A stretch of 64,000 bases of DNA from an uncultured Oscillospiraceae bacterium (GTDB lineage: Bacteria > Bacillota > Clostridia > Oscillospirales > Oscillospiraceae), in contig CAJUEU010000005.1 of the NCBI GenBank assembly GCA_910585735.1, positions 1 through 64,000 of the forward strand. The letters run 5' to 3'. This document shows positions 25,776 through 35,080 of the stretch, one piece after another. The notes beneath the pieces are model-generated. The model was not told where the DNA came from and ran no database searches. It saw nothing but the letters and a program-made list of their open reading frames with translations. Both the position numbers and the translations under genes were made by a program. Each line of letters starts with the position of its first letter. Position 1 is the first letter of the stretch.

Positions 25776-27592
25776 GTGATCCCCTCTTTCTCCAAATGCA
25801 CCATCAGGGCCGCAATGTCGGCGGGGGAGACCCCCGAGACCCGGGCGGCCTGGCCCAGGGTCAGGGGACGGATCTGGCTGAGCTTCTCCCGGGCCTCCAG
25901 CCGCAGGCCCTCCATGCTTTCGTAATCCAGGCCGGCGGGGAGGACCCAACCCTCCAGCCGCTTCATTTCGGATACCTGCTTCTCCTGGCGACGGAGATAC
26001 CCGGCATATTTGATCTCGATCTCTACCGCCTCGGTGACCGCGGCGGGGAGACTGGGCCGCTGGGGGTCCAGGGGGGCAAGGCTCTCGTAGCTGTTCTCCG
26101 GGCGGCGGAGCAGGTCGGCCAGGTGTCCCCCTGGGCAGGGAGTCTTCTCCAGACGGCGGATCTCGGCGTCCACGGCGGCGTATTTCTTCACCACCTTTTG
26201 GTACGCTTCATTGCTCACCAGCCCTACCTCATGGCCAATGTGGGCAAGCCGCCGGTCGGCGTTGTCCTGGCGCTGGAGGAGGCGGTATTCGGTGCGGGAG
26301 GTCATCATGCGGTAGGGCTCATTGGTGCCTTTGGTCACCAGGTCGTCAATGAGCACCCCGATGTAGCCCTGGTCCCGGGTGAGGATCAGGGGGGACTGCC
26401 CGGAGAGCTTCCGGGCGGCGTTGATGCCCGCCATAAGGCCCTGGGCCGCCGCCTCCTCGTAGCCTGAGGAGCCATTGAACTGCCCTGCCCCATAGAGGCC
26501 GGGGACCTTTTTGTGCTCCAGGGTGGGGAAAAGCTCGGTGGGGTCCACGCAGTCATACTCGATGGCGTAAGCGGCCCGGGTCATTTCGGCGTTTTCCAAG
26601 CCGGGAATGGTGCGGAGCATGGCCACCTGGACCTCCTCGGGAAGGGAGGAGGAGAGGCCCTGGATGTATAGCTCTTCGGTGCCCAGGCCCATAGGCTCCA
26701 CAAAAAGCTGGTGCCGGGGCTTGTCCGGGAAGCGGACCAGCTTGGTTTCAATGGAGGGGCAATACCGGGGCCCCACCCCCTGGATGGTGCCGTCGTACAG
26801 GGGGGAGCGGTCAAGATTCTCCCGGATGACACGGTGGGTCTCCTCGGTAGTATAGGTAAGCCAGCAGACCGCCTGGTTTTCCGGGGGCACAGCGGTGGAA
26901 AAAGAGAAGGGCACCGGGGTCACGTCCCCCTCCTGAAGCTCCATTTTGGAAAAATCCACGCTGCGGGCGTTCACCCGGGGAGGGGTGCCTGTCTTGAACC
27001 GCCGGAGGGTGACCCCCAGCTTCCACAGGCTGTCCGACAGAGCTCCCGCGGCGGCCAGGCCGTCGGGGCCAGAGTCCCGGACCACGTCTCCCACAATGGT
27101 GCGGCCAGTGAGATAAGTGCCCGTACAGAGGATAGCGGCTTTGACCTGATAAATCGCCCCGTGGTCGGTGCGAAGGGCGGAGACCGCCCCCGTTTCATCG
27201 GTCAAAATATCGGTGACCTCTGCCTGCTTCACCCACAGGTTCTCCTGCTTTTCCAGGGTGTGCTTCATAATTTCCTGGTACCTCCGGCGGTCGGCCTGGG
27301 CCCGGAGGGACCAGACAGCGGGGCCCTTGCCACGGTTGAGCACCCGGTACTGGATGCAGGCCTGGTCGGCCACTTTGGCCATCTCACCCCCCAGGGCGTC
27401 GATCTCCCGGACCAGGTGGCCCTTGCCCGTGCCCCCGATGGCCGGGTTACAGGGCATGTTGCCCACCGCGTCCAGGTTTACCGTGAAGCAGAGGGTTCTT
27501 TTTCCCAGCCGGGCAGCGGCAAGGGCGGCCTCAATGCCGGCGTGGCCCGCCCCGATAACGGCAATATCAAATTGTCCGGCCTGATAGTCCAT
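25772..27592 (-). CDS. mnmG: tRNA uridine 5-carboxymethylaminomethyl modification enzyme MnmG
   Basis: 606 residues. The N-terminal FAD motif is [32 protein letters not shown] follows, and [20 protein letters not shown] and the C-terminal helical domain with [18 protein letters not shown] complete the protein. With MnmE it installs the cmnm5 group on U34 of tRNAs. No mnmE is in this window. The gene leads a short operon with the AAC(6')-like gene and the second GNAT. Confidence 0.97.
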   Translation of the reverse strand: MDYQAGQFDIAVIGAGHAGIEAALAAARLGKRTLCFTVNLDAVGNMPCNPAIGGTGKGHLVREIDALGGEMAKVADQACIQYRVLNRGKGPAVWSLRAQADRRRYQEIMKHTLEKQENLWVKQAEVTDILTDETGAVSALRTDHGAIYQVKAAILCTGTYLTGRTIVGDVVRDSGPDGLAAAGALSDSLWKLGVTLRRFKTGTPPRVNARSVDFSKMELQEGDVTPVPFSFSTAVPPENQAVCWLTYTTEETHRVIRENLDRSPLYDGTIQGVGPRYCPSIETKLVRFPDKPRHQLFVEPMGLGTEELYIQGLSSSLPEEVQVAMLRTIPGLENAEMTRAAYAIEYDCVDPTELFPTLEHKKVPGLYGAGQFNGSSGYEEAAAQGLMAGINAARKLSGQSPLILTRDQGYIGVLIDDLVTKGTNEPYRMMTSRTEYRLLQRQDNADRRLAHIGHEVGLVSNEAYQKVVKKYAAVDAEIRRLEKTPCPGGHLADLLRRPENSYESLAPLDPQRPSLPAAVTEAVEIEIKYAGYLRRQEKQVSEMKRLEGWVLPAGLDYESMEGLRLEAREKLSQIRPLTLGQAARVSGVSPADIAALMVHLEKEGIT

Positions 27593-27613
27593 AGAAGCTC
27601 CTTCCTTTCCTCC

Positions 27614-28510
27614 TTACGCGCCATAGACGATCTTCACCGGGGTGTGGACCGCGGTGATCTCCACCTGCTTATATTCCCCGCCATATTCCCCGTCCACTGT
27701 AAAGGAGACTTTTTCCTCCCCGGTAAACTTAAACCGGGTAGAGTGGAGCACCTTGACCCCACTCTCCTCGGTATACTCCTGCCGGGCCAAGGCCCGGACA
27801 ACGGCGTTAAGCTGGGCAATATTTTTAGGCGCTTCCACCAGCAGGGCCTCCAGCCGCCCGTCGTCCAGCTGGACCTCTCCGGCGGGCAGGCCAATGACGC
27901 CCCCCACCGAAATGGTGTTGCTTACCATACCGTAGAGATACTCCCCCTCCAACTGGCCACCGTCGTAGTCCACCTTAAGGTGGTACCGCTTGTGGCTGGC
28001 CAGCTCAGAGGCGCCTTTAAGCACATAGGCCAGATGGCCCAGCAAATTTTTCAGTTCCTGGGGCGTGGAATAGGAGGTGTCGGCAAAGAGGCCAAAGGCA
28101 GCCACATAGATAAAATACTCTTCCCCCAGCTTACCCAGGTCCACTCCGCGGGGCTCTCCCCCCGCAGCCAGGGCCGCCATCTCCTCCATCCCACGGGGAA
28201 GGGCAAGGTTCCGGGCATAGTCGTTGGTGGTCCCCGCCGGAAGATATCCCACCGGGGGCCGGGCACTCTCGGGCAGGTCCATGAGCCCAGCCATTACCTC
28301 GTGAAGGGTACCGTCCCCACCGCAGCAGGCCACCCGGTCAAATTTAGGGGCCAGCTCCCGGGTGATCCGCCGGGCGTCCCCCGTCCGCTGGGTGGGATAG
28401 GCGGTCACCAGGCGTCCCGCCTTGGTAAAGGCGTTGATGACCCCGGAAAGCATCCACCGGGCCCGTCCCTTTCCGGCCCTGGGGTTATAGATAAAAAGCA
28501 GGTTTTCCAT
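27614..28510 (-). CDS. Diacylglycerol kinase-like lipid kinase (DagK/YegS)
   Basis: 298 residues starting MENLLFIYNPRAGKGRARW; AGGAGG lies upstream of this ATG. The CGGDGTLHEVMAGL nucleotide-binding loop and PAGTTNDYARNL motif define the DagK/sphingosine kinase fold. Such enzymes phosphorylate diacylglycerol or related lipids at the membrane and recycle DAG from lipoteichoic acid synthesis in Firmicutes. It ends 21 bp before mnmG, so they may share a transcript. Confidence 0.9.
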   Translation of the reverse strand: MENLLFIYNPRAGKGRARWMLSGVINAFTKAGRLVTAYPTQRTGDARRITRELAPKFDRVACCGGDGTLHEVMAGLMDLPESARPPVGYLPAGTTNDYARNLALPRGMEEMAALAAGGEPRGVDLGKLGEEYFIYVAAFGLFADTSYSTPQELKNLLGHLAYVLKGASELASHKRYHLKVDYDGGQLEGEYLYGMVSNTISVGGVIGLPAGEVQLDDGRLEALLVEAPKNIAQLNAVVRALARQEYTEESGVKVLHSTRFKFTGEEKVSFTVDGEYGGEYKQVEITAVHTPVKIVYGA

Positions 28511-28650
28511 GCGCATCCTCCTGAACTTCAACAGTGTCCCAGGATAGTCTGAGCGGTTTGGGATATTATAGTACATTTTTGCGAAAAAAGAAAGAGGGGA
28601 GAAATAGGGCAAAATAAAACAGATGTTTTTTGCCTACATTCAAAAAGCGC

Positions 28651-28683
28651 AAAAAAGGGGGCGGGCCCATAAGGCCCGCCCCC
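28651..28683 (-). terminator. Terminator of the first flavoprotein gene
   Basis: Stem arms 28657-28667 and 28673-28683, 11 bp perfect, followed on the minus strand by TTTTTT. Confidence 0.88.
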
Positions 28684-28710
28684 TCAAATCATACTAAATC
28701 TTTGGGTCGC

Positions 28711-31023
28711 TTACTTCTGGAGCTCAGCGGCAATACGGTCGCCCACGATGGCGCCGAAGGCCACAGCGGCGTCAAAGCCGTTGCCGTAATAGCCCTCGCG
28801 GCCCTCGTAAGCGCCGATGACGTCGCCAGCACCCCACAGACCGGCAATTGCCTTCCCCTCAGCGGTGAGGATACGGCCGTCAATGTCGCAATCCAGACCG
28901 GCGGTGGTCAGGTAGGGGTTGGGATCCACCCGCATGAGCCAAATGCCGTCCTTGGTGTCAATATAGGGCAGCTTGGCACCGGACAGACCCCACTCGTTGG
29001 CCTCACCGGCCAGGTAGCAGGCGTTGTTCTTCTCGATGGTGGCGGCCAGGTTGGGCAGGTTGAGGGCCTTAGCAGCCTCCTCCACGGTATCATAATGGAT
29101 AGCCTCACCCTTCTCAAAGACGGCCTTGTAGCTCATGTTCCGGGCGTCATAGTCCCGGATCGTGGCGGCGGCAGCCTCATCAAAGACATAATAGAAGGTG
29201 TCGCCATTGGCAGGGTCGGCTTTGGCGGCGGCCATCATGGCGTGGTTGTTCTTGGTGATATTGCCAAACTCATCGCCGTTGATGTTGACGATCATGCCGC
29301 AGTACATGTAGTGGATGAAGGCCAACTCATAGTGGCTGTTGTAGGTGGACAGGAAGCCGGGCATATAGGTGTCGGCCTGGATCACGTGTCCACCGGCCTC
29401 CAGGCCCATCTTCAGGCCGTCGCCGGTCAGGGTCTCAGCGCAGTTGAAGTAATCCTCAGCCCACTCGGAGTGATACTGCTCCAGCAGTTCCTTGTTTTTG
29501 GCGAAGGAACCAGTGGCCAGCATGGTCTGCTTGGCGTTGACGGTCCAGCTCTTGCCGTCCTTGCCCTCGGCCTTCACGCCGATGACGGTGCCGTCAGCAT
29601 TCTGGAGCAATTCGGTAACGGGGGTATTGTAGATGATCTGAACACCCCGGGAGGTGATATAATCCACCAAGAACTCCATCAGGTAGCCAGGGCCGCCCGA
29701 GTAGCAGCCGGGGGAGAAATAGGGGCTGGAAGACAGGGCAGGCTCTACACCCAGGGTGTAGAAACCCACGCCGATGCTGGTCATCCAGTCATACAGCTCA
29801 CCGGAGGTGGTGTACATTTGCTTCAGCCAGGGCATTTTGTGATCCTCGGGAAGGCCATAGACGAGATCCCGTAGGGTGGCCTCGATGTTCTCCCAGACAC
29901 TCATCTGGTTGAGGGCACTGATGGTGGAGGGGTCGCGGCCCTCGGCCCAGTTCTGATAGATCTGAGAGTTCGTGCCATTGAAGCCGCCGAAGGCGGTGGG
30001 CATGGAGCCGCCGGGGATCTCCTGCTTCTCGAAGAGAATAATGTTCTTTACACCAGCATCCAGGAGCCGGACGGCGGCCATCAGGCCGGCGGTGCCGGCG
30101 CCCGCAATGACCACGTCCACATTCTCAGTGACCTCGGTGGGAACGATCTCAGCCTTTTCGGGGACGGCGATCCAGTTGGCGGGATCAGCGCCGGCGGCGA
30201 TCAGCCCCTCGGTAACGGCCTGCTTAATGGTAGCGGAAGAAACGGTGGCGCCGCCCACAGAGTCGACATTGACGCTCTGCGCGCTGAGGATACGGCCGGG
30301 GACGCGATCCACGGCGTAGGTGCCGATGCCCTCGGTCTCGTCCTGCGCGTTGACGGTGACCGACTTGATTTTTCCGTCCACGATCATGGTGGTGACGGTG
30401 ATGGTCCCCTCATGGCCCACGACCACGTTGGTGTACTTGCCATCGGCAGGAAGGCCGACGGCATTCCCAGCGGCCTTGGACAGGGCCACGCCGAGAGCGT
30501 CCTTCACGCCCCGGCTGGTGTAGGTAGCTCCTGTAACGGCGTCCATCTCCAGCCCCTGGGTCTTGGCCAGGTTGCCCAGGCGGCCCAGCACGGCGCCGCC
30601 CACATCGGGAGTCTCGTCCGCACCGGTGACCTTGGCGGCAGTGATGGCATCCTTGGTCACGGTGACCTCAACGGTGATGGGGCCGCCAAAACCCATGGCG
30701 GTGCCGGTGTAGGTGCCGGGGGTGTACACGGCGGGCTGCTTGCCCAGAAGAACCGTGTTTGTGTTCTCGTCCCAGCCCACCTCCAGGCCCAACAGCTCAG
30801 CCAGCCAACGCAGAGGTACATAAGTAGAGTTGTTGTAGATAAAGCTGTCCTGCTTGTCGCCGGCCTGGTTGACAGGTGTGGCCTCCTTACCGTCAACACT
30901 GATCTTCACCCCGGGATTTACCGAAATGTTGATCATGGTACCCACCGCGGCCGCGGCTGTTCCCAGCACCATGGCCAGGACCAGTCCAACCGCTACGACC
31001 CTGAGCTTTTTTCCTTTTTTCAT
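28711..31023 (-). CDS. Exported FMN-bind/FAD flavoprotein reductase 1
   Basis: 770 residues from ATG 31023, with an AAAGGAAAGG ribosome site. A Sec signal peptide (about 1-30) is followed by a copper-amine-oxidase-N-like domain (NNSTYVPLRWLAELLG). Two FMN_bind domains carry DAVTGATYTS and DSVGGATVSS, the sites where ApbE normally attaches FMN to Ser/Thr. A fumarate-reductase-type FAD_binding_2 domain (from VVIAGAGTAGLMAAVRLLD) ends with GYYGNGFDAAVAFG. The plan fits extracytosolic reductases that pass electrons from membrane flavins to an organic acceptor; fumarate, urocanate, cinnamate-type or other substrates cannot be told apart here. It has its own promoter and terminator and three paralogs in this window. 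Confidence 0.85.
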   Translation of the reverse strand: MKKGKKLRVVAVGLVLAMVLGTAAAAVGTMINISVNPGVKISVDGKEATPVNQAGDKQDSFIYNNSTYVPLRWLAELLGLEVGWDENTNTVLLGKQPAVYTPGTYTGTAMGFGGPITVEVTVTKDAITAAKVTGADETPDVGGAVLGRLGNLAKTQGLEMDAVTGATYTSRGVKDALGVALSKAAGNAVGLPADGKYTNVVVGHEGTITVTTMIVDGKIKSVTVNAQDETEGIGTYAVDRVPGRILSAQSVNVDSVGGATVSSATIKQAVTEGLIAAGADPANWIAVPEKAEIVPTEVTENVDVVIAGAGTAGLMAAVRLLDAGVKNIILFEKQEIPGGSMPTAFGGFNGTNSQIYQNWAEGRDPSTISALNQMSVWENIEATLRDLVYGLPEDHKMPWLKQMYTTSGELYDWMTSIGVGFYTLGVEPALSSSPYFSPGCYSGGPGYLMEFLVDYITSRGVQIIYNTPVTELLQNADGTVIGVKAEGKDGKSWTVNAKQTMLATGSFAKNKELLEQYHSEWAEDYFNCAETLTGDGLKMGLEAGGHVIQADTYMPGFLSTYNSHYELAFIHYMYCGMIVNINGDEFGNITKNNHAMMAAAKADPANGDTFYYVFDEAAAATIRDYDARNMSYKAVFEKGEAIHYDTVEEAAKALNLPNLAATIEKNNACYLAGEANEWGLSGAKLPYIDTKDGIWLMRVDPNPYLTTAGLDCDIDGRILTAEGKAIAGLWGAGDVIGAYEGREGYYGNGFDAAVAFGAIVGDRIAAELQK

Positions 31024-31093
31024 AGAACTGTTCACCTTTCCTTTCTTTTCTTTTCCTTTTTCATTGTGTGGGCAGAGCCCTTGTGCTTGTAAT

Positions 31094-31122
31094 ATTATAC
31101 CAATTCCCTACAGAAGTGTCAA
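31094..31122 (-). promoter_or_regulatory. Promoter of flavoprotein 1
   Basis: Minus-strand TTGACA (31122-31117), 17-bp spacer, TATAAT (31099-31094). The spacer end TTGG before TATAAT resembles that of flavoprotein 2. Confidence 0.9.
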
Positions 31123-31147
31123 GGCGCAGACAAAGAAATCAGGATAA

Positions 31148-31204
31148 AATAAACAACGCAGCCAGTGCCAGCCGGATCCTTTCCCGGCCAACACTGGCTG
31201 CGTT
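31148..31204 (-). terminator. Terminator of flavoprotein 2
   Basis: Outer arms 31155-31167 and 31192-31204 pair perfectly over 13 bp, with an inner GCCGG/CCGGC pairing. The minus-strand tail is GTTTATTTTAT. Confidence 0.75.
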
Positions 31205-31262
31205 CAATGTTCTTTTGACCTGTCTTTGACGGGTCAACCCGTCAATGGTCAGAGCGGTACGC

Positions 31263-33371
31263 TTATTTGCCCAAAGCGTTTTTGGCCGCTACCGCGCCGC
31301 CAAGACGGCCGGAGGTCATAGCGTAGCCCATACCCACGCCGGCGCCCACATAGGTGTCGTTATACATGACGCCCAGGCTCTCAGAGCCCACAGCGTACAG
31401 GCCGGGGATCGCCACGCGGTCATCGTTGAGGATCTGGAAATTCTTGTTGATCAGCATACCGCCTACAGAACCCAGGTTGTTGACCTCGGCAGTAATGGCA
31501 TAATAGGGACCCTCATCTCCCATGGAAAGGAGATAATCGGCGCTCTTGCCGAAATCGGGATCGACGCCGTTCGCGCAGGCTTCCTGATATCGGTTGAACT
31601 CATCCACAAAGGTATCCACATCCATGCCGGCGTTTTTGGCCAGTTCCTCGGGGGTATTCCCCTTGTAGCCGTTGCCGTCCGCCACCATAGCGTCCAGCAC
31701 GGCATAGACCGTCTCCCACTTGGCTTCAACCGTGTACTCGTCCTTGCAGTCAGCGTAGAACAGAGGAGGCAGCCCGGGACGGCGGGGCACCTTCAGGCTG
31801 TTCAGGCCGGACTCAATGAGGCCGTCGATCTGTTGCTTGGAAACGATGACATAGTGGTAAGGACCGTTGAAGGCGCTGGTATTGGCAGCGGCCACAGCAG
31901 TAAGGGTGGCGGTCTCATCCCGGAACCGGGCGCCCGCGGGGCTGACGTTCATCAGGGAGGGGACATAGGCTAGGATCATGGGGTAGATGGACTCAAAGGG
32001 AGAGAACTGCTTTTTCAGGTCATTGGTGGCTCTGGCCAGAGTCTGGTGGAGCATCTGGCCGCCGAAGTTGTCAGGCTTCTTTCCACCCACAGCCCAGACC
32101 ATCTCCAGGCCCTCACCAATGTTCTGGCCCAGGCCGCCGTTAACGCCGCCAAAGCCAAAGTTCTCCTCCACCATTTCCTTGTTGGCGCCGTAGCCGCCGG
32201 TGGCCATAATGACAGCCTTGGCCCGCACCTCGACGATCGTGCCGCCCATCATCTTGCCCTTTACGCCCACCACGGCACCCGAAGCGTCCGTAATGAGCTC
32301 GTAGGCAGTACACTCGGTGAGGATCTCACCCCCGCCCTTGACCACGCTGTTGTCCAGCATTCCGCGGAACATGGGCTCGCGCTCACTGTAATCGGGCAGA
32401 CGGTAGCCCATAGCGGAATAGGTCGTAACATACCCCCGGTCCAGCAGCCACTGGTAAGTATCGCCGGACTTGGTGACATACTGGCGGATACAGGCAGCGT
32501 CCACACGATAGTGGCAATCCTTGATCCAGTCGGCAATGGTTTGCTCCAGATCCACCTCCTTGCCGGCCTCCACCGTGGGAGGCGCATTGTAGAAGGTGCA
32601 GGAGGAGGATAGGTTGGAGCAGCCGCCAATGGTGGCGGTCTTCTCCATCAGGATGACCTTGGCGCCCTCGTTGGCCGCGGCGGTGGCGGCGGTACAGCCG
32701 GACGCGCCGGCGCCCACCACGACCACGTCGCAGGTGTAAGTCTTCCCGGGCTTCTCCTGTTCCACAGGAGCGGCGGCGGAGAAATCCTTCACATTGCCGC
32801 CAGCCTGGGTAATACAATCCTTTACCGCATTGAGAATAGCATCGGAGGTAAGAGTGGCTCCGGCAATGGCATCCACATTGACGCTGTTATTTTCCACGAT
32901 CCGGGAAGGAATATACTTCAGCGCGCCATCCGCAATACCGGCGGTCTCAGTGTGCTCAGTGACGGTGACCGAGGCGATCCTCCCGTCTGAAATAACGGTT
33001 TCAACGGTCAGATAGCCGTTGCGGCCAAAGGCCTTGGCGGTATAAGTGCCGTCGGCGGCCACCCCGCCGGTAAGGTTGGGTACATCCCCGGTCAGCAGGG
33101 CCGTGCCCTCAGCTTCATTCCAGTCTACCTTCAGTCCCATCAGATCCGCCAACCAGCGAAGAGGGACATAGGTGGAGTTTTCAAAGAGAAAAACCTCCTG
33201 CTTCGACCCGTCAGCCCTGACGGGAGCGACCTCCTGGCCGTTAATGTTGACCTTCACACCGGGAGCTACCGATATGTTGATCATGGAACCAACGGCGGAG
33301 GCGGCTGTTCCCAGCGCCATGGCCAGGACCAACGCAACGGCAACGATCTTGAACCTCTTCATTTTCTTCAT
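31263..33371 (-). CDS. Exported FMN-bind/FAD flavoprotein reductase 2
   Basis: 702 residues from ATG 33371. Signal peptide (IVAVALVLAMALGTAASAVG), copper-amine-oxidase-N domain (NSTYVPLRWLADLMG), one FMN_bind domain with DAIAGATLTS, then FAD_binding_2 (VVVVGAGASGCTAATAAANEG) ending in a GAGVGMGYAMTSGRLGG block. It is shorter than its neighbour because it has a single FMN_bind domain. Electrons probably enter through the covalent FMN and reach FAD, where an unknown organic acceptor is reduced outside the membrane. Its promoter remains intact although a 14.2-kb element is inserted 12 bp upstream of the -35 box. Confidence 0.85.
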   Translation of the reverse strand: MKKMKRFKIVAVALVLAMALGTAASAVGSMINISVAPGVKVNINGQEVAPVRADGSKQEVFLFENSTYVPLRWLADLMGLKVDWNEAEGTALLTGDVPNLTGGVAADGTYTAKAFGRNGYLTVETVISDGRIASVTVTEHTETAGIADGALKYIPSRIVENNSVNVDAIAGATLTSDAILNAVKDCITQAGGNVKDFSAAAPVEQEKPGKTYTCDVVVVGAGASGCTAATAAANEGAKVILMEKTATIGGCSNLSSSCTFYNAPPTVEAGKEVDLEQTIADWIKDCHYRVDAACIRQYVTKSGDTYQWLLDRGYVTTYSAMGYRLPDYSEREPMFRGMLDNSVVKGGGEILTECTAYELITDASGAVVGVKGKMMGGTIVEVRAKAVIMATGGYGANKEMVEENFGFGGVNGGLGQNIGEGLEMVWAVGGKKPDNFGGQMLHQTLARATNDLKKQFSPFESIYPMILAYVPSLMNVSPAGARFRDETATLTAVAAANTSAFNGPYHYVIVSKQQIDGLIESGLNSLKVPRRPGLPPLFYADCKDEYTVEAKWETVYAVLDAMVADGNGYKGNTPEELAKNAGMDVDTFVDEFNRYQEACANGVDPDFGKSADYLLSMGDEGPYYAITAEVNNLGSVGGMLINKNFQILNDDRVAIPGLYAVGSESLGVMYNDTYVGAGVGMGYAMTSGRLGGAVAAKNALGK

Positions 33372-33438
33372 AGACCCGATCACCTTTCCTTTCTGTTTCT
33401 TCTCTGTTTTCCGACGCAACTATTTCGAATCTTATATT

Positions 33439-33467
33439 ATTATACCATTTTCTTACATTCCCGTCAA
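33439..33467 (-). promoter_or_regulatory. Promoter of flavoprotein 2
   Basis: Minus-strand TTGACG (33467-33462), 17-bp spacer, TATAAT (33444-33439). The left edge of the mobile element begins at 33479. Confidence 0.9.
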
Positions 33468-33478
33468 GAACGGAGCAA

Positions 33479-33493
33479 AAATATATTGTTTTC
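33479..33493 (+). repeat. Left 15-bp direct repeat of the element
   Basis: AAATATATTGTTTTC, identical to 47643-47657. It lies 12 bp upstream of the -35 box of flavoprotein 2. Confidence 0.85.
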
Positions 33494-33507
33494 TTACCCC
33501 TTATTAT

Positions 33508-33554
33508 TGAGTTGCACGAGCCAATCGGCTGTGTGCAGCTCAATTTTTTTATTG
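33508..33554 (+). terminator. Terminator-like hairpin at the left end of the element
   Basis: GAGTTGCAC/GTGCAGCTC arms with an inner AGCC/GGCT pairing are followed by AATTTTTTTATTG on the plus strand. No plus-strand gene precedes it in the integrated form. It could end transcripts that enter from the right end in a circular or tandem form, or act as an attenuator before the first gene. Confidence 0.6.
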
Positions 33555-33569
33555 TTTGGAGGTGAGGAA

Positions 33570-33833
33570 ATGGCCGACTATGCTTTCAGAACGCTGGAGG
33601 ATCGCCGGAAGCTGCAGACACTCTACGAAAACGGGCTGACCCCCAAGGAACTGTCCCAAGAGACAAAAAAGACCACCATGGTGATTTACAGGGAACTGCG
33701 GAGAGGCCAGGACGGCACCCGGCTGAAAGACGGGCGCCTGAAATATGACGCCACGGTGGCACAACGAGCCGTGAACAAGTCCCTGGAGCAGAGGGGCAGA
33801 AAAGCCAGCCGCACCAGCCAGGGCGCAACTTAA
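33570..33833 (+). CDS. Stand-alone IS30-like HTH protein
   Basis: 87 residues starting MADYAFRTLEDRRKLQTLY, with GGAGGTGAGG upstream. The region DRRKLQTLYENGLTPKELSQ, then IYRELRRG and later YDATVAQRAV, mirrors the N-terminal HTH of the element's own transposase (DRLRIEGAM...IYYEIKRG...YCADVAEAKY). No DDE catalytic domain follows. It may bind element ends or act as regulator of the early operon. It is the first gene of the element. Confidence 0.65.
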   Translation: MADYAFRTLEDRRKLQTLYENGLTPKELSQETKKTTMVIYRELRRGQDGTRLKDGRLKYDATVAQRAVNKSLEQRGRKASRTSQGAT

Positions 33834-33850
33834 AGAGAGGGGAAAAGGGT

Positions 33851-34315
33851 ATGGCCAGAAAGGAAATCAAGTTCAGGAACAACAGAGGAAGCTATGAGGG
33901 CCGCCAGGACGGCGTGATTTATCGGATTATTGCGGATCGGACCCTGCTGGGCACCGCCGCCCCGGCCTACATCGTGGACACCTACGACACGAAGGACAAG
34001 GGCCGGACGATCAGCACACGGGGGCATTTCCGCCTCCACCTGGCCGACGCCAAGGAGTTCTGCCAAAAGATCGCCGCCGGTGAGGTTGACCTGGAGGAAA
34101 TGCGCCAGAAGTTCGCAGCGGAGGACGCCGCAAAAGAGCAGGCGGCGATCCAGAAAGCCACGGCAGAGGCCAAGGGGTTCCGGGAGAAGTTGGAGACCGC
34201 CGGCATTTCCTACCACACCCTGCTGGAATTGGAAGCCGAGCGGGAAAAGTTGTCCGGGATCTCCCACAACATTCTGCTGGGCTGGGAGCGTGGGGAGGGC
34301 CTGCCGAATGGGTGA
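33851..34315 (+). CDS. Uncharacterised phage-type protein
   Basis: 154 residues (MARKEIKFRNNRGSYEGRQDG). The N-terminal half looks alpha/beta, and residues 65-125 form a charged Ala/Glu/Lys-rich helix. No family recognised. It starts 17 bp after the HTH gene and its end overlaps the next start by 8 nt, so it belongs to the element's left operon. Confidence 0.65.
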   Translation: MARKEIKFRNNRGSYEGRQDGVIYRIIADRTLLGTAAPAYIVDTYDTKDKGRTISTRGHFRLHLADAKEFCQKIAAGEVDLEEMRQKFAAEDAAKEQAAIQKATAEAKGFREKLETAGISYHTLLELEAEREKLSGISHNILLGWERGEGLPNG

Positions 34316-34712
34316 AGAAAACAAGGCCACCGGCATGGTGGCGTACATAGGCGATAAGCCGGTGGGGATATGCGAGGAGATCCCGACGCTGACAGAGCTG
34401 GAGCCAGTGGCAGGGGCCGAGGCCATAGCCGGCGGAACCGTCACTGCCGAGAAGCTGGCGGAGGTCACGGAAACGATCCACGCCGCCTTTGACGCCCTGG
34501 TGCCGGCGTTTGAACAACTGGCCAGGTCACTGGGGAGGTTTGCCGCCGCCATTGCGCTGGGGTATGAACTGCGAAAGGCGATCCAGTGGGCAGAGGTCTA
34601 CAACCTAAAACTGGCCCACTTCTACCACCACACCAAAAAGCGGAGGATCCGCAAGAAGTACGCCAAACGGATCCTGGCCTGGTATCGGGAGGAGGTGGCC
34701 CCGCCGTGTTAA
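34308..34712 (+). CDS. Uncharacterised phage-type protein
   Basis: 134 residues starting MGEENKATGMVAYIGDKPVG, overlapping the preceding gene by 8 nt. A central helical part (HAAFDALVPAFEQLARSL) precedes a weakly hydrophobic stretch and a strongly basic end (HHTKKRRIRKKYAKRIL), suggesting nucleic-acid or membrane-surface contact. Function unknown. Confidence 0.65.
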   Translation: MGEENKATGMVAYIGDKPVGICEEIPTLTELEPVAGAEAIAGGTVTAEKLAEVTETIHAAFDALVPAFEQLARSLGRFAAAIALGYELRKAIQWAEVYNLKLAHFYHHTKKRRIRKKYAKRILAWYREEVAPPC

Positions 34713-35080
34713 GGCTGAAAGCGAACAAAACCAGCCTTTGCGGGCTGGTGTCCAGGTATGTGAAAGACCTGCCGCCAATGCGGACCGGCACCAACTTCAA
34801 GAAGTACCCACGGACACGGGACTGCGCCCTGGAGTGGGTCACGGAAGAATGGAACACTGCAAGGGCGTTTTTGACCGTATGCCTGGGCCATCCGATCCTG
34901 TCCATTGAAGTGCGGGACGGATCGAGCGGGAAAATCATTTACCAGCACACCCGCCCGTTGCGGCTGAAAACCTTAAAGGATCGGGGCATGGTGGAGGAGT
35001 TCACCACCGCAGCAGAGCGCAAGCGGATGGAGCGGGTGGAAAGGAGTGTCGAGCATGGCGGACCTTCTCCCGCTACCTGA
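34706..35080 (+). CDS. Uncharacterised phage-type protein
   Basis: 124 residues from GTG 34706 (VLRLKANKTSLCGLV), overlapping the stop of the preceding gene; GGAGGTGG lies 8-15 nt upstream. Basic, with no recognised domain. The 3' end overlaps the start of the MT-A70 gene by 26 nt. Confidence 0.6.
   Translation: MLRLKANKTSLCGLVSRYVKDLPPMRTGTNFKKYPRTRDCALEWVTEEWNTARAFLTVCLGHPILSIEVRDGSSGKIIYQHTRPLRLKTLKDRGMVEEFTTAAERKRMERVERSVEHGGPSPAT

Noticed and set aside
33479..33493. Boundary repeat as an Xer dif site
   Set aside because: It has no resemblance to the 28-bp dif layout of Firmicutes beyond being AT-rich.
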